The notes beneath the pieces were generated by a model that was not told where the DNA came from, searched no databases, and saw nothing but the letters and a program-made list of their open reading frames with translations. Of a stretch of DNA of 64,000 bases, positions 1 through 11,035 are shown piece by piece. Source of the stretch: Torymus aiolomorphi (lineage: Eukaryota; Arthropoda; Insecta; Hymenoptera; Torymidae); contig CM070877.1 in the NCBI GenBank assembly GCA_036365515.1, positions 88,359,522 through 88,423,521 on the forward strand. The letters run 5' to 3'. The stretch's first letter is position 1. Every line of letters begins with the position of its first letter. A program made the translations under genes and the position numbers.

Positions 1-148
1 AAAATGATTAATTTATTTAATTTTTTTTGCATTAATTAAAAGGGATCAGATACCATAACAAATACTATTGGAAGGAGCAGTTTAAATTCTATCTTGTGGT
101 ATTTTTTTTATCGAATTTTGGAAATTTTCATCGGCTGGGAGAGGGGTG

Positions 149-205
149 GTGCTGAATTGTACTTATGCGCGTTCGAACTCGTCTGTGGAGAGTACACTTG
201 TAACA
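149..205 (-). repeat. 57-bp fragment matching the outer end of the gypsy LTR at 19.9 kb
   Basis: This stretch is nearly identical to 19,878-19,936, the outer (U3) end of the LTR of the gypsy element described below, in the same orientation. The match stops abruptly at 149; the remaining 440 bp of that LTR are not present to the left. It could be the start of a diverged 3' LTR belonging to the env unit, or a stray fragment. No polypurine tract lies directly beside it, so I do not call a complete LTR. Confidence 0.6.
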
Positions 206-272
206 CGTCCGAGGCCGCAGGATTGCACACCTGGGCGATCAAAAACAAGTCCGGAAAAAAGTTCTCTTTTTT

Positions 273-378
273 TTGCGTAGATTGTTGGTTGCGTAGGTTG
301 TTGATTGCGTAGGTTGTTGGTTGCGCAGGTTGTTGGCGTAGGTTGTTGGTTGCGTAGGTTGTTGGTTGCGTAGGTTGG
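273..378 (+). repeat. 16-bp minisatellite (GTTGCGTAGGTTGTTG unit)
   Basis: About seven imperfect copies of a G/T-rich 14-16 bp unit lie between the LTR-like fragment and the end of env. The copies differ in length by 1-5 bp. It lies in what would be the 3' untranslated part of the env unit. No function is visible. Confidence 0.8.
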
Positions 379-595
379 CTCGATTTAGCGGCTGGGAGTT
401 TTACATATTTTCTAAGCTAGGGTAGATGTGTTACGTGTTACAATGGGTGTATTGTGTAGTGAGATGTTTGCGACGATGTCTCTATTTTTACAATTCTACC
501 TGCTCGTTCTGCCTCTCTCTCTCTTTTTATTTACAATATAATGAAGAATGCAATATATTTTGATTATTGTTATTATTGTATTTTTTTTACATTGA

Positions 596-2509
596 TCAAA
601 TGGCTAGGCTTCTGTTCTTCTGTCTCGGTGCCCTTGGTGGGCGAGGAGCATAGTCATCCGGAGCGTCGATGATGTCTAGATTAGGCAGACTGAATACTCG
701 ACCCGTGGTTGACGAGTAGTAAACCTGACCCTGGTGTCCTTGACTGACGGTTGGCACCTTCGGGGTATCGATGTCTGAAAATAGTCTCATTTTGGTTAGT
801 AGAGGGGCCCCCCTTTTGGCTGGCACTTTCCAGATAATTATTATTATTATTGCAATGAGTATAATTAAGGAGCTTCCAGAATATGTAACTACATTTCTGA
901 AGGTTGATAGTTCATTTCTCATGGTCCTGTATTGACCTAGGGCTCGCGCTTTGTTAATTATTTCGCGCAAGTCTTTTCCCGATTTTAACGCGCGTGTCGT
1001 CGCTCCATTTGCTGGTGACAATTTTGACGTTTTGAGGTCAATGAGGGTGTTTTCCATGATATTAGAATCACGAAGGATCTCTGATATATTTATCGTTACT
1101 TCGTCAAACGCCTGTATCATGAAATTTGTGACGATTTCCCGTGCGGCCATCAGCCTTACTGAGTCCGATTGCGCTGCACAGCCCGTCAGTAGTTTTAGCA
1201 TACCTAATCCTTCAATGTTGATGTTTATATCGGCTGAACGTTTACAACTAATTGTTACTTCGTCACGCCCTTTGGTTGAGAATACCCAACTATTTGGAGA
1301 ACTTAACCGGGCCCAGAAGGTGGTGTCAAGTTTTACGAGTCTTATTTCACATTGGGACCAATCGCGAATGCCAATTTTTGCTGCTAGTTTTACCTCGCAT
1401 TCAGCGTATTCGTTTAACGAACGACTAGGTTCGGTTTCCTGACAAATATAGCGATTATTTAATTTTTTACATTTACTTAGGGATTCCCCATTTATATTTA
1501 TATATGCGTTTTTATTCGAGTTAATCGCGAAGTATTTTGAACTCGGCCAAATATATGCGAAGTTATCCGAGGTATTAGCCATATGCTGTCGGACCGGTAA
1601 GGGCGATGCTTGAAATAATTGGTAAGTGCTATAATCGATTAATGGAAGCGAAATATAATAAACTAACTTGGCGCGGTGTAATAATATTGTTACGTCTGAT
1701 ATTTTCATTAGTTCAGATATGATGCTTTCTTCCCCTTCGATGGGGAAGGCAGCCTCTGTCACTGATTTAGATATTACGGCCGCTGTATCCTTGATTTGTG
1801 TATCATTGAGGAAGCGAGGGTGTATAATTCCTTGAAGCCCGAATAAGATGGCATCTGTCAGGATTTGCGTATCCATTTCGTATTGGAACACGCTTTCCTC
1901 AAACAGTTGCATGGCTATCATGAATGCCGCATTCTGTTGCGATTCTCGTTCCTGTTGGTTAATTAACTGTGTCTTTCTGTCGAGTTTTTCGAGCTTATTT
2001 TGTATCGTTCCGAATTCCTTGTATATTACTTCAGTTTGATTGGCTAGTAAGTTTGAGAGCCGGTTGGTATTATTGTTGGATCCTTCTATGAGGCTTTTTA
2101 TTTCAGCCTCTGACGCTTCGTCGAGGGTCCCGAACAAGTATCGACTCACCTTGCCCACTACTGAAATTAGTGCTGTTTTTGGGCGGGTTGAGTCTTGTGC
2201 TTTATGTCCCTGTACTAATTCCAGTACCCGATCAATTTCTTTATTGTTATTTATGATCTGGTAGTATGCGTTCTTTAATTGTTGCTGGTGTCGGCAAGCA
2301 CCGTTGTTATAGCTGCATAACTGTGTTAGAGATCTCCAGGCTTTCATTAATTTTTCTCCCTCCGATAGAAGAGATTCAAAGTTAACTTGTTGTATTATCT
2401 TCCATGTCATACGTGTGGTGGCCAAGGACTCCCGCTCCTCGATGATAATTCCCGGACTTCCTAGGATTGGCTTTACGAAGTCGTCCTTCGATGTTGCTTT
2501 GGTGACCAC
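596..2509 (-). CDS. env: Envelope (Env) protein of an insect endogenous retrovirus, baculovirus-F-like
   Basis: Env of errantivirus-type Ty3/gypsy elements is a membrane fusion protein related to baculovirus F. Seen here: a 637-codon open frame without internal stops; a conserved-looking segment around residues 112-130 with the LFGTLDE motif typical of this family; a coiled-coil-like Asn/Gln-rich stretch after it (about 145-195); Cys-containing ectodomain; and an Ile-rich membrane segment near residues 558-578 followed by a basic cytoplasmic tail. No clear signal peptide or AUG begins the frame: the first codon is GTG and an acceptor-like AG sits 4 bp before it. This fits the family's known use of a spliced env mRNA. 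A furin-type RXXR site is not obvious before the LFGTLDE region. Gag and pol are absent next to it. Annotation as Env is firm; competence is not implied. Confidence 0.85.
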   Translation of the reverse strand: MVTKATSKDDFVKPILGSPGIIIEERESLATTRMTWKIIQQVNFESLLSEGEKLMKAWRSLTQLCSYNNGACRHQQQLKNAYYQIINNNKEIDRVLELVQGHKAQDSTRPKTALISVVGKVSRYLFGTLDEASEAEIKSLIEGSNNNTNRLSNLLANQTEVIYKEFGTIQNKLEKLDRKTQLINQQERESQQNAAFMIAMQLFEESVFQYEMDTQILTDAILFGLQGIIHPRFLNDTQIKDTAAVISKSVTEAAFPIEGEESIISELMKISDVTILLHRAKLVYYISLPLIDYSTYQLFQASPLPVRQHMANTSDNFAYIWPSSKYFAINSNKNAYININGESLSKCKKLNNRYICQETEPSRSLNEYAECEVKLAAKIGIRDWSQCEIRLVKLDTTFWARLSSPNSWVFSTKGRDEVTISCKRSADININIEGLGMLKLLTGCAAQSDSVRLMAAREIVTNFMIQAFDEVTINISEILRDSNIMENTLIDLKTSKLSPANGATTRALKSGKDLREIINKARALGQYRTMRNELSTFRNVVTYSGSSLIILIAIIIIIIWKVPAKRGAPLLTKMRLFSDIDTPKVPTVSQGHQGQVYYSSTTGRVFSLPNLDIIDAPDDYAPRPPRAPRQKNRSLAI

Positions 2510-2520
2510 GGTTCTGCGAA
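2507..2520 (-). promoter_or_regulatory. env: Splice-acceptor-like site just before env
   Basis: On the minus strand a pyrimidine-poor but acceptor-like TTCGCAG lies immediately upstream of the GTG that opens the env frame. Errantiviral env is known to be made from a spliced RNA. A donor-like CAG|GTAAAC lies at about 2,981-2,989, just downstream of the primer-site-like sequence. Pairing of the two is inference. Confidence 0.35.
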
Positions 2521-3054
2521 CACATTTTTGCGTTCGTTTAGATTTGTTTGTTATCTTTCATTGTTTGTTTATACAATTATTTTAGTATACTATTATTGTT
2601 ATATATTTTATCAAGGCCTTAAATTCCGTTGTTTTATTATTTAAGTAGTTGTATGCTGTTTGATATTTACCTAGCTTTATCCCGAATTTCTTTTCTGTTT
2701 GCGCGGTGAAAAATTTTTACGCGCTTTTAATTGGCTACGAAGCCCCCTTTTATGTCTTTTTTGAAAATGTATTGGATCTTCCAATGTCTGAATCTATTAG
2801 CGTTGCATATTTCCTCCTTTATTTTATTTATAAGTTTGGTTTGAGTATCTGTCTTTCTGATTTGAATTTATAATTTTTCCCTCTTTTTTGATAAGACACG
2901 TAAACAGTATTTACTTTACTGCGTGGGAGAGATAATAAGGGGAGATGGTAAGTGTAGATGATAGGGTGTGCAGCCGTTGTGTTTACCTGGCGCACTGAAG
3001 AAATGGCTGCCTTGATAACAAATGGCGCTCCCCTTTTGAAATGAAGGTGATTTA

Positions 3055-3076
3055 CTCGCGGGCGCCAATGTAAAAG
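3055..3076 (-). promoter_or_regulatory. Primer-binding site and LTR end (tRNA-Lys type) upstream of env
   Basis: Read on the minus strand, an LTR-like end CTTTTACA is followed after one base by TGGCGCCCGCGAG, the usual start of a tRNA-Lys primer-binding site in Ty3/gypsy elements. It lies only about 550 bp before env, with no gag or pol between. The body of the LTR at higher coordinates could not be delimited, because no matching second copy is in view. Confidence 0.5.
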
Positions 3077-3099
3077 CCTATGCGCACCGTAGTAGTAGG

Positions 3100-4560
3100 T
3101 TGCATTTGGCAGGCGTATTCGTCGCGGTTGGTGCTAACACTAGTGGTCTTTGGCGCTCTAGACTGGCTACCTATGCGACTCTGTAGTGTAGGCGCTACTT
3201 CGTTTTCGGTATGAAACTGAAGAGGTTTTGTATTTGGTATTCAAAGGATCTCGACCAGCAGTACCGAATACGTTTACATGTCTTTTATTTGAAAAAGGTG
3301 ATCAATTCTGTTAAATATTTCTGGAAAATGTTTGATAGATTTCTTTTCTTTTTTTTTTTTTTTTCAAACCAACTCGTATTGCTTAGTAGCGACTAAATCG
3401 TCCTTTATTCCTTTATATATTTTAATATCGACTAATTACTTAGATAATAATAATTGCTATCGCTTAATTTTATTATTATACTTTACCAATAATCTATTCT
3501 TGTATACGTTAATTTAAAATTAATTATATCCTATTCTTTAGTAATCCAAATATCTTTGAATAAGTGATTTGTTATATATTAATGAAATGTAAATAATTAT
3601 ATATTTTTATTCACGTAACAATTTTAATACAGATATTTTTATATTTATGTATTTTAATATTAATAATATAAATGATTTAGTTAACTTAAAGATAACTAAT
3701 CTTTAAATCATTTATTTCTAATAATTTTAATTTTGTTCTAACAAGTATTGCTTTTTCTCCCAAAATTTTCTAGTAAATCTTTTATTATTTCTATCTATTC
3801 CTTATGATGCCCTGATTTCTGTGTCAGTAGTATATAGTTTTTTAAAACATTATTTTTTGCTTGCTGCATATTTCTTGGGTTTTACTTGTAGACTGTCTTT
3901 TAAGTTGATTAATATATGAGTTTAATTATTATTATTCCGGCTTACAATTGGATGCGATATTTGTTTAAATTATTTTATCGCAATTCATAACTTACTCCTA
4001 GAGAATTTCCTTTTTTTCTTACCGACATTTTTATTTATTTACCGCGAAACCCTTAAAATGTTTCTTAATTTGTTTTTTTTTTGTTTTAGCATAAGATATG
4101 GTCGATTACGGATTTATTGGCGCAATTCCAATCAATTTTATGTTGATTATTGCAATTGCTAGAAACCGTTATAGCATATCATTTATGTGAAGTCCCCCGT
4201 GCACGGTTTATTTCGAGGTTTTACTTTGCACGTGTGCTGCTTGCTTATCACGCCTGCCCATGACGTAGTCGTGAGCATTCTTATCTTGCACCCTGCATTC
4301 TATGCTAAGTACGCTATCCTCTATGCGTTGATTTATATAAGTTTATAACCGTTGATTTAATGTATGGCCTAAAAGAAGTATCCGAAAGCTATCCTTCTTA
4401 ACGTGTAATGTAAGCTGCCCATGTACGGTAATTTTTGGTTTTCGGTAATCAAGAAAATTGTTTAGTTTATTTTGCAACTATAAATTTTCCTTCTTCAAAG
4501 GTCTATTCCCGTTGTGTCTCTCGAAACTATGGCGTAATTGTTTTACAAGAAGCATAACGT
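3100..4560. other. AT-rich non-coding stretch, no gene seen
   Basis: Possibly LTR sequence of the env unit at its left end (GC-richer, 3,080-3,220), then very AT-rich DNA with homopolymer runs. Short open frames here look like chance. Nothing else could be supported. Confidence 0.5.
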
Positions 4561-4569
4561 AATTATTGA

Positions 4570-4812
4570 ATTTAACCAAAAACGACGTTTTCGCGTTTGC
4601 CGTCGGATCGCGTATTTCACTATAATTGCTAATGTTTCGTAAGTTTTTGTGAGGATTTATTGAAATAATTTTTTTTTTTTAATGCTCTTCTCGATCGCAC
4701 AAGAGCGTAAGCCAGAATTTCCTATTTTCGAGAATTTTCCTTCTCAAGAAAATCCAAACGACGTTTTAAAGTTTGCCGTCGGATCGCGTAATTCACTATA
4801 ATTGCTAATTCG
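4570..4812 (+). repeat. Direct repeat of about 58 bp, spaced 175 bp
   Basis: Two copies (about 4,573-4,634 and 4,748-4,810) share a segment with the core GTTTGCCGTCGGATCGCG and the following CACTATAATTGCTAAT. They may be two units of a degraded tandem array with a period near 175 bp. Confidence 0.7.
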
Positions 4813-5021
4813 GTGCTCCGAGTTTTTCAATCCTGATAATTTTCTGATTCTAGAAATTCAAATTTGTTTCCCCCTTTTTCCTTTTTATTTTTTTTTATAT
4901 TCTGAAATATAATTAATAATAAGAAAAGTTAAATTAGACATAATATAATATAAGGTTTAATAAAAATAAATAAGTTTCTAAATATTTATAGTAAATGTTT
5001 GATACATTTCTACGTGTAGCA

Positions 5022-5500
5022 TTATTAACTGAAAACCCACTCATAATCAATTAACTAAGGGTTCACCTAAATAGGGAATAGCTGATAAAAAGGTTGGTGA
5101 TTACTGTTGCTCCTCAAAAAGATATTTGTCCTCATAGTAATACATATCCTATAAAAGCTGTTCCTATAGTAATTAATAAAATTAGAATTCCGATATATCA
5201 TGTTTTACTTAAAATAAATGAATTATAATATATGTTTCGTCCAATATGAATAAATATAGTAAAGAAAAATATAGATGCTCCATTTATATGAATTAATCGT
5301 ATTAATCATCCATGATTAATATCTTAAATAATATGAATGATCCTATTAAATGCTAGATTAATTCCAGGACAATAATGTATAGATAGAAAAAAAATCCCTA
5401 AATAATTTGAATTATTAAACATAAACCTAGTAAAGATCCAAAATTAATTAATGAAGAATAAATAATTTTTATAATAATATTGTTTTTAAATATAGTTTCC
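5022..5500 (-). pseudogene. cytb: NUMT: cytochrome b fragment
   Basis: Nuclear copy of mitochondrial cytochrome b, the haem-carrying core of respiratory complex III. Read on the minus strand with the invertebrate mitochondrial code (TGA Trp, ATA Met) it gives recognisable blocks: an N-terminal part with FGSLLGLCL, MHYCPGINLAF, then INGAS-like HMNGAS, FIHIGRN, WGQMSFWGATVITNL and, after a frame change, LSAIPYLGEPLVNWLW. The extra T near 5,087 and a deletion near 5,390 shift the frame, and the segment missing between the start and FGSLL shows a further loss. It ends near residue 175 of the normal protein. A mitochondrial gene in nuclear surroundings, with indels, is a dead copy. Confidence 0.9.
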
Positions 5501-5504
5501 TTTT

Positions 5505-5757
5505 TTTATAATTAATTTTTCGAAGTTTAATTTTTTTTTATTAATGCATAATTTAACAATTAAAGTTAATGTTATTAATAAATGTAATATAGCAATTAAT
5601 GATGGAAAATCTCCTTCTAAATATATAAATGTTAAGTTAAAATTTATTTTAGTCATATTAAATAAATATATATAGTTCTTTAGTTTGGATTAATCAGAAT
5701 ATATTATAAAATTTAATGATAATGATAGAAAATAATAAAATTGAACACCGTATATCA
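5505..5757 (-). pseudogene. nad6: NUMT: NADH dehydrogenase subunit 6 fragment
   Basis: Directly upstream of the cytb copy on the same strand, as in insect mitochondrial genomes where nad6 precedes cytb. Minus-strand translation with the mitochondrial code gives a hydrophobic protein with MYLEGDFPSLIAML and a C-terminal TLTLIVKLC followed by a basic tail, which resembles the end of ND6. Its first half is degraded. The gene order supports one transfer of a contiguous mitochondrial piece of about 740 bp. Confidence 0.7.
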
Positions 5758-5814
5758 TTAACTAAGTGACCTATGTACAATTAATGCCCATTCCCCACGT
5801 ATAGCATTGGCATT

Positions 5815-6262
5815 AGTCTGCTATGGCCGTCCACTGGTGGGTTATTCTTTTACATTATACCACCTCGATGTGTTGGTGTATTTAGTGTACGCACACATTT
5901 TTACATGTGACGTCGGCGCCAGAGCCTACCGTGGCCGTTTGCTTGCGGGAGTCTTTTTACACTATACTGCCTCGGTGTGTTGGTGAGTCTATCGCGCGCA
6001 CACCTGTTTATGTGTGACGTAGGCGCTATAGCCTACTGTGGTCGTTCGCTTGCGGGGATCTTTTTACATTATACCGCCTCGGTGTGTTGGTAAGTTTATC
6101 GCGCGCACACTTCTTTATATGTGACGTTGGCGCTATAGCCTACTGTGGCCGTTCGCTTGCGGAGGTCTTTTTACACTATACCGCCTCGGTGTGTTGGTGA
6201 GTCTATCGCGCACAAACTTCTTTATATGTGACGTAGGTGCTGAAGGAGCTTATATTGTAGCA
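5815..6262 (+). repeat. 107-bp tandem satellite, about four copies
   Basis: Repeated blocks contain the words GCCTACTGTGGCCGTTCGC, CTCGGTGTGTTGGT and CGCGCACAC. The distances between corresponding words are 106, 106 and 107 bp. It is GC-richer than the flanks and abuts the NUMT. The first copy is the most diverged. Confidence 0.9.
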
Positions 6263-6264
6263 GT

Positions 6265-8450
6265 GCTCTCCGCTCAGCTGATGACCTTTATAATTTAAGT
6301 AGTAGGGTGTGTGTTAAATATTTTATTATCACATAATAATATTCGAGAAGGTTGGGTGTCTTATTTTGCCCGAGTTTTTTTATTAATTAATCGATTCAAA
6401 CAAAAGTTAATAACATTGCTAATGCACAGTAAACATTTATTAAATCCATGGCGCTATATTATTTATCTATATTTGATTCTCAAAAAGCATCAGTTCGCAA
6501 GATCTTGATATAAATCTTGTCAATTGTTCAAAGTTTAAAAAATTCCAGATGATTAAAAATATATTTTCTCTTTTTTCTAAAACCGATTTTTTTTGAAGAA
6601 TTGAAATTTTTAGACACAGGTTTTTTTTTAATCTCATGCAATTTCAAAACAATGTTTTAGATGCAATTCATACTATTTGACCATTATATAATTAGGCATG
6701 AATTTCAATTACATTATTCGGCTTCAGATAGACGAATTATAATTCTAATTCTAGGAGACATGAGTGTCAAAGTAAGAATGTTAAAAGAAATATAATTTTA
6801 AATTTAATTTGAGAAATATTATCAATCCGCGAGAGAAAGTGTTGTCAGTATAATTTGGTATTTCTTTGCTTCCTTTACGCGCCTCTATTAAATTACTACC
6901 TGTATTTGGAGTGTTCCAAATCTGCATTTTATCCTATTTTAAGATTATAATTTTTGAAACGAGAACTGATATTATGTTGAATGCATAAATAATGTACATG
7001 AGCAAGTTTCATAGTTATTTTATTGAAAATTTTGTTGTTACTTTAGAGTTTTCCAAAAGTAATCAAATTGTAATGTACATATACATTCGGTTAGAAGGAA
7101 TCGTACATGTGAGCATTTTTCAAAATAGCCTATGAGTCTTGTTAAACCATTAAATTGCTAACAGAATATTTATAAAGCTTCAACTTGTACATTAGTTTTT
7201 TTGTTGTCAAGTGTTTTGTACTCTTCAAAACGCGTAATAAATTATGAATTATCCGATTACAGTTTCTTTATTGTAATAAATGACTTGTGGTCTAATGATA
7301 TTTTTGTTTTGGTAAAAGTAATTCTAAAATAGAGCAATAATGAAATGTGGAAAACTTATACACCTATTTGCAATTTTATTTATATTACAAGTCGATTTCA
7401 CTGCATCATAACTTCTAAGTACTTAGAATCTCGCGAGATAAAACGTTTAAAAAAATTTTTTTTTTTTCCAATAAAATTCAAATAATTTATATTTAATAAT
7501 TAAATTAAGAATAAAATAATAATATAAAATAATAATAAACGTTTCATTTATCATTTAATTACAACAAAATCATTACAGAAGAAATCTACCGGATTTTCTT
7601 AACATTTCAAATTTTGATTTTAATGCGCAAGTAACGGAGCATCATTAATGTAAAACCTTCATGCCTTTGGAAATTGCAGTTTCATCTTTCTATTGGTTTG
7701 GCTAGTAAGGAATTGGCCAACATATGTTAACCCATTTAAGGACTTTAATACTGTTATTGTAATATATAGGTTACTAAAAGCACGAAATCATACATTTTTA
7801 TCGACTGGAACTTCTCTTTTAAGAAGATAGCGTTATTCATAATTTCGTAATTTAATAGTACTGACAAGGCATATGTTATTTCTCTCGACTGAAGATTGTT
7901 AACAAAATTCCAATACTTTCCTTTAATAGTTGCAATAGTTGGTGTAAGATATTATTTTTGAAAGGGTTCCTCATTTCTAACAATACTATTTCTTACTAAT
8001 CTATTTGAGTCAGAGTAACGAGTTGTGAATTATATTATTTGAAATCGTCCGTATGGATGTGTATGTACATACCATACAGTATACACTGATATCTCATGCG
8101 GGGTAAGGTTTCCTACTCTTTTACAATTGATAGCTATACTTATACCTTACGAGTGCATATAAGAACTTATTCTTGTACTATGCTCCATACTCTCTGTTCA
8201 TATCGTCTGGGGTTATTTTTAAAGTCTTTTTTTTTATTGAGAATTTGGATTTGGGGATATAATCAATTTAGAATAGTATTGTGTTTTTGAGTTCGAAGAT
8301 TTCTTTAGCAATCCATATTAACAAATGGGTGTAGTTATGGATTGGTGATATCTATACATTTACATCTTGATGAGAAATGAGGATGAGGTGCCATATTTAT
8401 CTCATCGATTTAGAACAATAATATGCTTTTTTGGAAAAAATGTATTAAAT
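6265..8450. other. AT-rich non-coding stretch, nothing recognised
   Basis: I examined both strands and found only short chance frames, homopolymer runs and no repeat pair, RNA gene or protein motif that I could support. Confidence 0.5.
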
Positions 8451-8451
8451 T

Positions 8452-9180
8452 GTAATTATAAATAATGTGTTAGATGATAACTTTATATGTATTTTAATCG
8501 AAAAATTTTGATTTGTGATTAAATTTATAAACTTAGTACAATTGAAAGTTTTTAACTAGCAAAATCTATATTATTTTGTAATTATAAATAATATGTTTGA
8601 TGATGATTTTATATTTATTTTAATCGAAAAATTTTGAACTGTGATTAAATTTATGAACTTAGTAACCTCGAAAGTTTTATTTTGCAATTATAATTAATGT
8701 GTTAAATGATAATTTTATATTTATTTTAATCGAAAAATTTTGATTTGTGATTAAATTTATAACTTAGTAAAATTGAAAGTTTTTAACTTGCAACTTCTAT
8801 ACTATTTTGCAATTATAAATAATGTGTTTAATGATAATTTTATATGTATTTTAATAAAAAAATTTTGAACTGTGATTAAATTATAAACTTAGTAGAATTG
8901 AAAGTTTTTAAATTACAATTTCTATATTAATTTGTAATTATAAATAATGTGGTTAATAACGATTTTATATGTATTTTAATCGAAAAATTTTGAACTGTGA
9001 TTAAATTATAAACTTAGTAGAATTGGAAGTTTTTAAATTCCAATTTCTATATTAATTTGTAATTATAAATAATGTGTTTAATGATAATATTATATTTTAA
9101 TCGAAAAATTGAGAACTATGATTAAATTATAAATTTAGTCAAATTGAAGGTTCTTAACTTACAAATTCTATATTATAACT
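8452..9180 (+). repeat. 125-bp AT-rich satellite, six copies
   Basis: Six head-to-tail copies start with AATTATAAATAATGTG-like words near 8,454, 8,579, 8,686, 8,811, 8,936 and 9,060. Each includes TTTTAATCGAAAAATTTTGA and a run ending in GAAAGTTTTTAA. The second unit is shortened to about 107 bp. Copies differ by scattered substitutions. Confidence 0.92.
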
Positions 9181-9189
9181 TACTCCGAA

Positions 9190-11030
9190 GTTATTATTTG
9201 TTTCATCAGTGTAGAACAAAAATTTGTCTTTTCTGAAAAACCCACAAAGTAAGACTTGTATTGGTGTATTGATAGGGTGTGATTAGCATTATACGTGTCC
9301 CAACATCGCAAATTTTAAGAGAAAAATTTTTTTTTTTATTAACATGCATTTTGTAATGCAAAAAGAAGACATACAAATTTTGAACTACTCGGTTGGCAAA
9401 ATCTCTATTGGCTAGGTGCTGGTACATCGAAATTGGGGCACGGGGACATACTCATTTTCTGTATCTATGTATTAGGACATGGACATTTTTGTATGTTTTA
9501 TTAGTCATTAAAGAAAGGGAGGTTACATATTAATTTTTCTATTTCAATTTCTTAAGCGAAATTTAATATTACGTAAAACTAAAGGTACTCATGAAATTAT
9601 AATTTTTATTCTTTGACTAACAGATTATTTCATGCATAGGTATAAAGCGTTCAGTTACTGGTACATTTACCTTACGCAAAAATCTCTAATCCTTAAAATT
9701 TTGTATGAAAGTAATTTTGTATATATTTAAAGTCTGAGAACTTACAGCGTGTAATTGCTCCAAAATGGGAGGAAATCGTGGAAAACAAGAAGGATTCTTT
9801 CTTTTCCAAAGGGATAAGAGTATCAGAAAAGGTTCATAGGAGAAGATGCTTTGATAAAAGTTATTAAGAAGTCTGAGAAAAATGTATGGTACTAAGAGCG
9901 GCACATATAACATTAAAAATGTTATCTCCAAGTTATGCAAATTGTGTAGTACTTATATGCAGAGGAATAGTTTCGAAAATAATTCTTACCTTTATAGGTA
10001 CACTAAATTCAGTAAATATTGAGTATTTATAAGTTTTGACAGATATTCGTATATTACCTTATTTACATTTAGTTCTGATTTTTTTTGCCCATAAAGTTTA
10101 TTACTCAATAGTTTAAAGTTAGTATAGTTACAAATTTTCTTTCAATTTATCTTGCAGGATACGTTTCAAAACATTTTTAATATTAATTGGTTCTATTTTT
10201 TGCATAATAACTTATAATTTTTAATTCTTATTTTTACCTCAAATTTGAACATAAATTTAAATAATAATAAAAATAACATTTAACTATTCCTTTAACTTGT
10301 AAATTATATAAATTATTTGTTTTTAAATAAATAACACTTATAAAGAAGTCAGTACGCGAACTTCTTAGACTCCAACTCGGGGTAAAATAGTAATGCCAGG
10401 CAGATTTTACTGCACAAAATGATATAGATATTAGAGTGTTAAGTGATTTAGTTGTAGGATACGAATTTGACGTGCTAGGGTCCTATAGGTGAGTTAGTAT
10501 ACTTAGGTGTATATTCTGAGTTTTAAGGTCCTTTTTGCATTTCCCAATATAAGCAAGGTAAAATTTATACAGCTCGCTGCTGAAATAGGAGTGATCTGAA
10601 CTTTTTCTACATGCAGTTATATTAATTTAAATTCGTATATAATATTATATTTTCTGTTTATATTAAATCAACGGTGTAATGAATATAATGAAGGTATTAA
10701 AATCGAAGAGGATCTTGCAGTTTCTAATTGTTACAAGGATTAAATGAATTGGCAGCGGTGTTTTTGTTGCTTTTTTTTTTTTTATATGGAGTTTGGTAGT
10801 ACAATTGTTGTTTTTTTTGTAGTGCATTTTCAGAAAATATTTTTTTTTGTAATAGGTTCGCAATATAAATTTGATTTCACAATTTTTCACTGTACGTCAC
10901 AATAATCGCACTATACTGCTAACCGGTTAAATTTTTAGATTTTTAATTTCTTGAATTGTTCTGCAAGGTCCTGGAAAATAATGTTGTGTTTCTTAAATCG
11001 GCGTTGTATGGCCCTGCTGCGCCTTATTGC
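9190..11030. other. AT-rich non-coding stretch, nothing recognised
   Basis: Only short frames of low complexity. Poly-A and poly-T runs near 10,770-10,850 create a Lys/Asn-rich frame that I do not regard as a gene. Confidence 0.5.
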
Positions 11031-11035
11031 GAAGT

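Noticed and set aside
951..1442. 163-codon + strand frame
   Set aside because: It is antisense to env and follows its codon structure as a shadow.
5815..9180. Regularly spaced repeats that might suggest a CRISPR array
   Set aside because: The repeats are 107-125 bp, head to tail, without unique spacers; they are eukaryotic satellites.
9206..10890. Lys/Asn-rich minus-strand frames of 73-84 codons
   Set aside because: AT-rich chance frames with homopolymer runs and no motifs.
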